This document shows, piece after piece, positions 41,065 through 47,720 of a DNA stretch of 47,720 bases. Source of the DNA: JALEFZ01 sp039817415 (GTDB taxonomy: Bacteria; Bacteroidota; Bacteroidia; J057); the NCBI GenBank assembly GCA_039817415.1, contig JBCBVV010000050.1, positions 1-47,720 on the forward strand, given 5' to 3'. Numbering within the stretch: the stretch's first letter is position 1; every line of letters begins with the position of its first letter. A model generated the notes under the pieces. The model was not told the origin of the DNA. It saw nothing but the letters and a program-made list of their open reading frames with translations, and made no database searches. The translations under genes and the position numbers were made by a program.

Positions 41065-43965
41065 ATGAAACATTTTTACACACTCTTTTTATGGTTGGTA
41101 TTTGCCCTTTGCATGCCTTCCCTTCTCCTAAGTCAGCGCTACTTGGGTGGATTTGGTGGATCTGGCATCGGTTCTTCTAACTCCCTGGCTCTTTCGGTGG
41201 ATGGAAAATATACCATAATAGGTCGCCCCTATGGTACTTGGAATGGAATCAATAGCGGATCCGTGCAGGTATACAAGTTTACACTAATCTACTATAGTCG
41301 AAAAGGAGACCGTATAAAGGGAGATTCTTCCGAACATCTCTTTGGTTTTGCTGTAGACATGGCTAAAAATGGAAATCGGATCGCGGTAGGAAGTCCTATC
41401 AATAACTATTCAGGGCAGATGTTAGTCGATAGCGGATATGTCAACATTTATGAATGGAATCAAGGGGATTGGCAATTGATGGGCCTCCCGATTAGAGCTC
41501 GAAAACTAGGAGATCAATTTGGGTATTCTGTAGCCATGGATAAGTATGGAGAAACCCTTGTGGTGGGTATTCCGGCAGATATCCCCGGAGGAAGTGAAAC
41601 TGGGTCATTTGCTATATATGAATTACAACAAGGAGAATGGACACAAGTAGGTTCTGATATCACGGATTCGCAGCCAGGAACTCATTTTGGCAGGGTGGTA
41701 GATATCTCGCAAAATGGACAGAGAATTGCAGTAGGTGCCCCTTTTCATGAAGTCTTACCCGGAAAGGTTACAGGAATTGTTCAGGTATATGAAAAAGGTC
41801 CAAATGGCTGGGCTCCCTTAGGTGCTCCCATCGAAGGTTTACAAGATGGGAATGAATTTGGAAGCAGTCTTGCCTTATCTTCTACCGGTAAAAGGTTGGT
41901 AGTCGGTGCTCCTGAAGGGGGTGGAGATGGACAGACTCGCGTATTTGAATGGAATGGTATCAAATGGGTTCAGATAGGAAGCACAGTGAGCCCTCCTACT
42001 GGAAGGTTTCGAAGCGGGGAGGATGTAGACATTTCAGGAGACGGCGAAAGGATTATCATTGGAACCCCGCAAAGCTATAATTTTCTTCCATCGCTCTCTG
42101 ATGGTTATGTACAAGTGAGAGACCTAATACATGGAGACTGGGTGGCAGTTGGAGAACCCATTATTTCATCAGATCAACGTGGAACTGCCGTTTCTATTTC
42201 ATCTGAGGGAGATAGATTTGCTCTTACAGGACCTGGTATCAGAAATGGTTCCTTATCCGTCTATAGCCTTAACAATGGAATCGCCCAAGTGGGGGGTAAG
42301 GTCGTAGATGATCCTGACAAGGATTGTTTTCCGAATTCAGCTAAAACAGGAATTCCAGACATTCCTGTGGTCTTCCAAGATGGTCCCCGCCAATTTTTAG
42401 CGATTAGCCAAGCAGATGGAATATTTGAAGCGCTGGTTGACAGTGGAGATTATCTTATCTATCCCATTTTAGACCGTCTTCCCTACAGAATTGCTTGCCC
42501 ATTGAGCATTCAGCAAAAAATTGACCAGCACAGATGGATCCCCACCCCTTTCTTCAATATTCAAACCAATCAACTTTGCCCCTATCTTGAAGTAGATTTG
42601 ACAACCCCAGGTATTCGAAGGTGCTTTGGTGGGACCTACTTTATCTCCTATTGTAACCGAGGAACTAGTTCTGCTCCCAATTCTTATGTAGAAGTTAAAC
42701 TGGATAGTAATTTAACCTACCTGAGTAGCAGTCTTCCGCTTACGACTCAGAATGGAGATACCTTAAGGTTTAACTTAGGCACTGTTAACGCCGGAGATTG
42801 TGGTTCTTTTAGTATTCAGGTAAATGACAGATGTCTCGCAGACCTAGGGGAAATCTATTGCTCTCAAGCTCATATTTATCCAGATACCATGTGTGCCCCC
42901 AATACAGCCCATATCGTAGTTGAATCTTCTTGTAATGGGAATACCCTAAGCTACGATATCACCAACCGCCAATTAGCTATGGCTACTCCCCTTCCCTATT
43001 ATATCATGGACAAAGATATTGTAGTGGATTCCGGCTCCATCAAACTCAACCAATTTGAATCCACCACCATTTCCCATTTGACCTACGGAACCGACAAAAA
43101 ATATCAATTGGTCATCTCGCCAGAAACACCTTACTACTACACAGCCAGTGGCTTAAAGGGATGTTCAGAAAATGCGACCACCACAGAGATCGCCTATTTA
43201 CCAGAAACACCACAACCTTTTGAAGATGAGGATTGCACCCCTAATCGAGGCAGCTACGATCCCAATGATAAAACCGGTTATCCTGAAGGGGTTGGTCCGG
43301 ACCATAACATCCCACCTAATACACCCTTAAGCTACAGAATTCGCTTCCAGAATACAGGAACGGATACAGCCATTTTCATCAACATTTACGATACGCTGGC
43401 CATCACCCTTGATCCATTAAGCTTTCAAATAGGAGCTTCCTCTCATCCGATGACGTATAAATTTGTCAGGCCTACAGAGGATGGACGACAGGTATTACGT
43501 TTTACTTTTGATCCCATTTTCCTTCCAGATAGCGGCACCAATCAACTGGCCTCCAATGGTTTTGTTGATTTTCACATCCGCATGAAAGCTGGCCTTTTTC
43601 CCAATACCTTGATTGAAAATTCGGCGGCCATCTATTTCGATTACAACGAGCCCATTATCACCAATACCTATTACCATACAGTTGAGCTCCCTCAATTTGC
43701 CGTGAAGAATGAAGTGGTGCATTCAGGTCCAGTATCTACGGTCTTCCCTAATCCGACCAAATCCTCTGTCTTCCTTGATTTGACTACATATAGTCGGCCT
43801 CTCGATTGGGTATTGGCCAATCTACATGGACAAGAAATAGCAAGGGAACATGTTTCTGTTGGCAGGATCATTAGTATCCAACTACCAGAATTGGCAGGGA
43901 TATATTTTCTTCAGTTGAAGCGAGAAGGTTCTACCTTGGAGACGCATAAAATTGTGAAGGAATAG
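41065..43965 (+). CDS. T9SS-sorted FG-GAP propeller protein with DUF7619-like domain
   Basis: Large secreted protein of 966 residues. A signal peptide (to SLLLSQ) is followed by seven repeats of the form FGxxVAMSxNGxRIAVGAP spread over about 30-400, a likely seven-bladed FG-GAP/integrin-like propeller. A Cys-containing beta region follows (about 400-720), then a segment beginning GSYDPNDKTGYPEGVG and running through SYRIRFQNTGTDTA and FDYNEPIITNTY, which is the Bacteroidota DUF7619/DUF11-like fold. The C-terminal 70 residues (VFPNPTKSSVFLDL to the end, IYFLQLKREG...HKIVKE) match a type A T9SS sorting domain, so the protein should cross the outer membrane through T9SS and be anchored or released. 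It may be an adhesin. A terminator follows at 43984. Confidence 0.92.
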   Translation: MKHFYTLFLWLVFALCMPSLLLSQRYLGGFGGSGIGSSNSLALSVDGKYTIIGRPYGTWNGINSGSVQVYKFTLIYYSRKGDRIKGDSSEHLFGFAVDMAKNGNRIAVGSPINNYSGQMLVDSGYVNIYEWNQGDWQLMGLPIRARKLGDQFGYSVAMDKYGETLVVGIPADIPGGSETGSFAIYELQQGEWTQVGSDITDSQPGTHFGRVVDISQNGQRIAVGAPFHEVLPGKVTGIVQVYEKGPNGWAPLGAPIEGLQDGNEFGSSLALSSTGKRLVVGAPEGGGDGQTRVFEWNGIKWVQIGSTVSPPTGRFRSGEDVDISGDGERIIIGTPQSYNFLPSLSDGYVQVRDLIHGDWVAVGEPIISSDQRGTAVSISSEGDRFALTGPGIRNGSLSVYSLNNGIAQVGGKVVDDPDKDCFPNSAKTGIPDIPVVFQDGPRQFLAISQADGIFEALVDSGDYLIYPILDRLPYRIACPLSIQQKIDQHRWIPTPFFNIQTNQLCPYLEVDLTTPGIRRCFGGTYFISYCNRGTSSAPNSYVEVKLDSNLTYLSSSLPLTTQNGDTLRFNLGTVNAGDCGSFSIQVNDRCLADLGEIYCSQAHIYPDTMCAPNTAHIVVESSCNGNTLSYDITNRQLAMATPLPYYIMDKDIVVDSGSIKLNQFESTTISHLTYGTDKKYQLVISPETPYYYTASGLKGCSENATTTEIAYLPETPQPFEDEDCTPNRGSYDPNDKTGYPEGVGPDHNIPPNTPLSYRIRFQNTGTDTAIFINIYDTLAITLDPLSFQIGASSHPMTYKFVRPTEDGRQVLRFTFDPIFLPDSGTNQLASNGFVDFHIRMKAGLFPNTLIENSAAIYFDYNEPIITNTYYHTVELPQFAVKNEVVHSGPVSTVFPNPTKSSVFLDLTTYSRPLDWVLANLHGQEIAREHVSVGRIISIQLPELAGIYFLQLKREGSTLETHKIVKE

Positions 43966-43983
43966 AGGAATATTGAGTAATCA

Positions 43984-44022
43984 ATCAAGCCCCTCTAGCT
44001 ACAAATGCTAAAGGGGCTTGAT
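43984..44022. terminator. Terminator hairpin between convergent genes
   Basis: ATCAAGCCCCT (43984-43994) pairs perfectly with AGGGGCTTGAT (44012-44022), with a further TAGC/GCTA pair inside. It lies 18 bp after the T9SS cargo gene. The T-run is poor. Confidence 0.7.
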
Positions 44023-44043
44023 GACTTATTCGTTCCATTCGTC

Positions 44044-44088
44044 TACTAGGTGGTGTCTCAAAAAGTAGTTTTCAGACATAACCTAGTA
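44044..44088. repeat. 45-bp palindromic hairpin element after esterase gene
   Basis: TACTAGGT (44044-44051) pairs with ACCTAGTA (44081-44088), and TGTCT (44054-44058) pairs with AGACA (44074-44078), with 2-nt internal loops and a 15-nt top loop. It begins 4 bp from the esterase stop codon on the minus strand. It lacks a T-tract for a classical terminator. It resembles a miniature inverted-repeat sequence, but no second copy is seen here. Confidence 0.55.
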
Positions 44089-44092
44089 AATC

Positions 44093-45304
44093 CTATTCAT
44101 TCTCCAATTCCTCTAGCTCCTCTTTTACCCATCTTTTCCTTTTTGCGACATCCTCCTCGCTTAGTCCGGCTTCATTTTTTTCTAGTAGGACTGATATCTC
44201 TTTCAAGACTTCCTTGGCAGCATCAATTTGCTTGGTTCTCCTTAGCGCTTCTGCCTTGCCAAAGTAAATTCTAGTCTCCTTGTCATTGAGTTCAAGGGCT
44301 AGGTCGAATAGCTCTACTGCTCTTTCAGCTTCACCCATTTCTAGCATCTCGTTTCCGTAATAATTCAAATTAGGAGCATTCATAGGAACAGTATGCCCAA
44401 GTTTTTCTTTTTGCTGAGCATAATAGGCGTCTACTTGTTCCTTCAAACCTTTGTCCTTATGGGCAGAAAATTCCTGGATCAAGGCCTGATCTACCTGATA
44501 AGCTCGGTTCATTCTTAGCAATCCTTCTGTCAAGGAAGGGGCCACGGTTCCCCAATGGGATTTATTCGTCATTTCTGCCATCTCCCAATGGATGGTGGGG
44601 TTGGGATGTGCCTCAAATAAAGAATCTAGATATTTCACCTGAGGTTCAAAATAAGCTTCTAAACTACCTACAGTTCCGTAGGTACAGAAGTAAAAATTAT
44701 GAAATGCCGGCTTCGTTGGAATGATGTCAGCAGCTTCCTTAAGGATCTGACGATTCAGGTAATGCATGCCAGGGCTGATGGAAATGTAGGCGTTAAACAT
44801 ATCGTGCTTATCGCTAAAGATCGTGTTGGCAACAAAGGCTCCCCCTCTCGAATGCCCTACCAGCGCTTTGAAGGTATTTACTCGAAAAGCAGAGTCGACA
44901 AAAGGAAATATCTCTTCCTCAAGCTGTTGTCTCAATTTTTCCGCCTGCCCATTGTTGCCCTCTGCATCTGCTGCTTTGGATTTATCGAGTGGAATGAACT
45001 CTCTCGAACGATTGTCGTTATGGATCCCAACTACAATCATGGGTGAAATCTGATAGCTCCAAACGAGGTAATCTATAATTCCTTTGGCATTGTTATAAAA
45101 GGAGGCGGCTTGAGCATCAGTCACATATACCACCCCAAATGTATCATGAGGATTGCTATAATATCGCTCTGGGAGATGCACGTAGAATTTTCGTTCCTTT
45201 TCGAAGGCCTTGGACGGGAGCTTGAAATCATAGTCAAGCGTATCTTGAGCTGAACAACAAAAAGCTATTGCACAGCATATTGTCAAGGAAAATAGGGCTT
45301 TCAT
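44093..45304 (-). CDS. Secreted alpha/beta hydrolase (esterase D-like) with TPR tail
   Basis: Exported esterase, 403 residues. The signal peptide is MKALFSLTICCAIAFCCSA, with cysteines that could alternatively be a lipobox (weak). The catalytic domain is of the enterochelin esterase/esterase D group: YVHLPERYYSNPHDTFGVVYVTD near the start, nucleophile Ser152 in GHSRGG, and a candidate His250 in KSHWGTVAP. An acid residue should lie between these. Residues 330-385 contain two TPR-like helices (GEAERAVELFDLALELNDKETRIYFGKAEALRRTKQIDAAKEVLKEI in form). The fusion of esterase and TPR suggests docking to a partner. Substrate unknown. The upstream gene ends 158 bp before it, and that gap shows no clear feature. 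Confidence 0.88.
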   Translation of the reverse strand: MKALFSLTICCAIAFCCSAQDTLDYDFKLPSKAFEKERKFYVHLPERYYSNPHDTFGVVYVTDAQAASFYNNAKGIIDYLVWSYQISPMIVVGIHNDNRSREFIPLDKSKAADAEGNNGQAEKLRQQLEEEIFPFVDSAFRVNTFKALVGHSRGGAFVANTIFSDKHDMFNAYISISPGMHYLNRQILKEAADIIPTKPAFHNFYFCTYGTVGSLEAYFEPQVKYLDSLFEAHPNPTIHWEMAEMTNKSHWGTVAPSLTEGLLRMNRAYQVDQALIQEFSAHKDKGLKEQVDAYYAQQKEKLGHTVPMNAPNLNYYGNEMLEMGEAERAVELFDLALELNDKETRIYFGKAEALRRTKQIDAAKEVLKEISVLLEKNEAGLSEEDVAKRKRWVKEELEELENE

Positions 45305-45462
45305 GCTTAGTAGGATTTTGGGTATTCTCCAAGGGAGTTGAACAGAGAAAACAGCCCGAAACTGTTTATCTTATTTTTCCCTTTTACCTCAATATACAGC
45401 TTTAGCCCCCGCCTTTTCTTGCCAAAGTGAGATTTCGATTAGAACGTATTTAGTAGCTCGCC

Positions 45463-47720
45463 TTAAGGTTTAGGAACTGAAACGTGGTTCCCCAAGAAAA
45501 TGGCATTCAAAAAGAGCCTATTTGTCCCATACCATGAGCCACGAAAATTAGGGTTGTCAGCAAACATGATGACACGCCCTTTTCCAACTGGGCTCACAAT
45601 CAATGAGGCAGATGGCTTAAGGAATTGCTCATAATTGGTCTTGGAAATATAGCCGTCTATATGAGGCTTCTCCGCGTATTTTGCCACCGTTCCATAAGGG
45701 CTTGTACTCGGCTGGAGGAACACTTCATTGTTTTTATAGATAGGCAATCGCGTATTTCTGTAGCCAAAACCAACAGGGTGTGTTACATCTAAATCCACCT
45801 CAAAAATGGCTCCTCCTAGTTCTTCTCTACCCAAATGCTCAGAGGCCTCTACATATGGAATTCGCTTTATCTCTTTTGGTTTTCCTTCTTCCTTTTTCTT
45901 GGGTTTTTCGGTGAGTTTTTCACTCACTATGTTCTGGATGATTACCCATTTTGAAGCATTGGCAATGGTAATCAAGGTATTTCCCTCAGATATCCATGAT
46001 TTTATCTTTGCTTGATCAGCCTTGTTTAATTGACGATAAGAGCCACTTACCATAACAACGGTCTTGTATCGGTCCAAATCTACACGGGGAAAAGTAGCCA
46101 TTCGAACTTTAGCAATCGGCATATGAACTCGAGTATCCAATAGGTGCCAAACCTCCCCCGCTTCATAGGAATTTACCCCTTCGCCAATCAACAAAAGGAC
46201 TTTGGGTTGATTGACAGCTTTGAAATTGCCACTTCCCAAGTCAATTCCACCTTGGCTAAAGCCCGATTTCACCGCATAGATAGGAATAGAGAATTTTTCT
46301 TGCGCCTCCTGAACGAGTCTGTATATCTCTGTTTCAGACTCATCTTGTTTGCTTACCGGCAACATCATAGCCCCATAATTGAATTCCTTCTTCCCCAAGT
46401 GAGTGTTTATGCTGAGTTTCTTAAAGGCAGAAGCTAGCTTCAATCCTTTGGACTGCAGATAATAAACCGCCGCAGGTGTCATATAATCGTCCCAATCAAA
46501 AAGATAGGCGTAGGAAGACTGCTCAACCTCTTGAAGCTGTGAGAGTTGGTCAAGACTGGTAATCTCTTCTCCTAACTTGGTAGATCCTGTCCCTTCGTAG
46601 GCAAGGTTATAGAAATTTACCAGAGACCAAGCAGAAGCATCATAAAAAACGGAATCCCTGAACTCTCTGTAGGTCTCAAATAGCGTTTGTACCATCCTCC
46701 TTTGAGGCTGCTGAACAGGAACGATAAATCTATTTCCGTTTTTGTAAACCTTAATTTTATGTAGGAGCAATTTGTCAATAAAGGCCTTGTTGCGATTCAC
46801 ATCAAAAGCGTCCCCAAATTCGTAGGCCTTGAATCCGTTGGAAGGGCTTTCTTTCACGGCTGATTTGAAGAACTCTTGTTGATATTCTCTTAGTCTCCCC
46901 TTGTTTTCTACGGAAGCCTGAATAGTAGCCAAACTAGAAACATATTGGTTTCTAATGGTGAAAGGGAAGGTGATATCCTGGTAATCCGTCTCCTGAATAT
47001 GTCCCCTCGAACTTGCCTGCTCAAATAACAAAGCCAATCCTCCTTGTAAGTCAGGGTAGGAAGATCCATAACCAGGATAGGTCCCATCAAAGGCTTCTTT
47101 GGTGAAATAAAAAGACCCAAGGCTGTCTAATCCCTTTGAGAAATAGCCTGCAAAAAGATCATTTAAGTCCTTGTAATTCTCCTTGGGCATGATCGGATCA
47201 AGCGAACCAATGGGCTTCATCGGCTCAAAGAAGTAGGTAGAATTGGTCCCCATTTCATGGAAGTCCGTAACCACATTAGGATACCACTTGTGATACCAAT
47301 TCAGCTTGCTTCGGCTTTCAGGATGAATACCCAATAGCCAGTCCCTGTTTAGATCAAACCAGTAGTGATTGGTCCTGCCACGTGGCCACATTTCATTGTG
47401 CTCGGCATCGTACTTGTCTGCGACATTTGGATGTGCCTGGTATTGATTGACCCATTGGGTATGCCTATCTCTACCATCTGGATTAATGGCCGGATCAACA
47501 AACATGATTCCTTTATCCAAGAATGTCTTTATCTGTTGATGCTGAGAAGCAACTAAGGTATAGGCGGTCAGCAAAGCAGCTTCACCACCTGAGGGTTCAT
47601 TTCCATGGACATTGTACCCCAACTGCACGAAAATAGGCACCTCCTCATAATTAGATACATCTTGCTCTAGACAAACTTCCTGCATGGCAGGAAGCCCATT
47701 TGAAATTCGTTGATCCAGAG
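45463..47720 (-). CDS. M14 zinc carboxypeptidase (5' end beyond window)
   Basis: Metallocarboxypeptidase-like protein, cut by the window edge; the frame stays open to base 47720, so at least 752 residues are present. Zinc ligands are seen in NVHGNEPSGGE (His and Glu of HxxE) and in VTDFHEMG (third His). Substrate-binding residues are likely in DPAINPDGRDR and FDLNRDW, and the catalytic Glu in LFEQASS. After the catalytic domain comes a region of about 300 residues with a glutamine-amidotransferase-like segment (KVLLLIGEGVNSYEAGEVWHLL, VVMVSGSYRQLN), as in large Bacteroidota M14 proteins. The end (VIMFADNPNFRGSWYG) also fits this group. The signal peptide would lie outside the window. Confidence 0.9.
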   Translation of the reverse strand, partial: LDQRISNGLPAMQEVCLEQDVSNYEEVPIFVQLGYNVHGNEPSGGEAALLTAYTLVASQHQQIKTFLDKGIMFVDPAINPDGRDRHTQWVNQYQAHPNVADKYDAEHNEMWPRGRTNHYWFDLNRDWLLGIHPESRSKLNWYHKWYPNVVTDFHEMGTNSTYFFEPMKPIGSLDPIMPKENYKDLNDLFAGYFSKGLDSLGSFYFTKEAFDGTYPGYGSSYPDLQGGLALLFEQASSRGHIQETDYQDITFPFTIRNQYVSSLATIQASVENKGRLREYQQEFFKSAVKESPSNGFKAYEFGDAFDVNRNKAFIDKLLLHKIKVYKNGNRFIVPVQQPQRRMVQTLFETYREFRDSVFYDASAWSLVNFYNLAYEGTGSTKLGEEITSLDQLSQLQEVEQSSYAYLFDWDDYMTPAAVYYLQSKGLKLASAFKKLSINTHLGKKEFNYGAMMLPVSKQDESETEIYRLVQEAQEKFSIPIYAVKSGFSQGGIDLGSGNFKAVNQPKVLLLIGEGVNSYEAGEVWHLLDTRVHMPIAKVRMATFPRVDLDRYKTVVMVSGSYRQLNKADQAKIKSWISEGNTLITIANASKWVIIQNIVSEKLTEKPKKKEEGKPKEIKRIPYVEASEHLGREELGGAIFEVDLDVTHPVGFGYRNTRLPIYKNNEVFLQPSTSPYGTVAKYAEKPHIDGYISKTNYEQFLKPSASLIVSPVGKGRVIMFADNPNFRGSWYGTNRLFLNAIFLGNHVSVPKP

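Noticed and set aside
1..47720. CRISPR arrays, tRNA or rRNA genes, insertion sequences, prophage genes
   Set aside because: I scanned for regularly spaced repeats, tRNA-like arms and transposase or integrase motifs and saw none; the only repeats are the palindromic elements listed.

Overview
The window reads as a chromosome segment of a Bacteroidota bacterium, probably a Saprospiria or Cytophagia-type marine or soil heterotroph. The evidence is a PorX-type regulator of type IX secretion (T9SS), a secreted protein with a T9SS C-terminal sorting domain, LytS/LytTR signalling, many secreted or lipid-anchored proteins, a vSGLT-like sugar symporter, and an almost complete absence of Shine-Dalgarno sequences. 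The exact family cannot be fixed from sequence alone. I saw no rRNA, tRNA, CRISPR array, transposase or phage gene. Both edge genes are cut: a Na/Pi cotransporter on the left and an M14 carboxypeptidase on the right.

Layout. 1-4.4 kb: Na/Pi cotransporter, an MsbA-like ABC half transporter, an NlpC/P60-like lipoprotein and a one-domain rhodanese. 4.5-16.2 kb: a sugar region with a Na+/sugar symporter, a giant ThuA/PQQ-dehydrogenase/PKD/cytochrome c lipoprotein, a GntP permease, a GH2 beta-galactosidase and a GH53 endo-galactanase lipoprotein. Together these could cut galactan, release and import galactose, and oxidise some sugar outside the cytoplasm before aldonate uptake. 16.3-23.5 kb: a lipid block with a RetSat-like FAD oxidoreductase, a quinone reductase, an acyl-CoA carboxylase beta subunit, a patatin and an acyl-CoA synthetase. 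23.5-29 kb: an FkbM methyltransferase, an unknown secreted protein, a divergent staphylococcal-nuclease-fold protein, a secreted coiled-coil protein, alanine dehydrogenase and TsaE. 29-34 kb: PorX, a 576-bp gene-free stretch, a secreted subtilase and a GT2 glycosyltransferase. 34-41 kb: two tandem TPR histidine kinases with nearly the same catalytic half, a kelch lipoprotein, and a LytTR response regulator whose upstream region holds a two-turn direct repeat fitting a LytTR operator. 41-47.7 kb: a seven-bladed FG-GAP T9SS cargo protein, an esterase with a TPR tail, and the M14 peptidase.

The most unusual signal is not a gene. A palindromic repeat of about 86-89 bp (159 bp in one expanded copy) occurs three times, at 4389-4474, 14886-15044 and 33159-33247. 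Every copy lies within 16 bp of, or overlaps, the stop codon of the gene before it, always in the same orientation relative to that gene, and two copies sit ahead of a strong terminator hairpin. The copies share 12-bp terminal inverted repeats and two inner complementary pairs arranged as a possible pseudoknot or switch. It looks like a mobile or amplified 3'-UTR RNA element. Terminator hairpins are unusually clear throughout and mark the transcription units.
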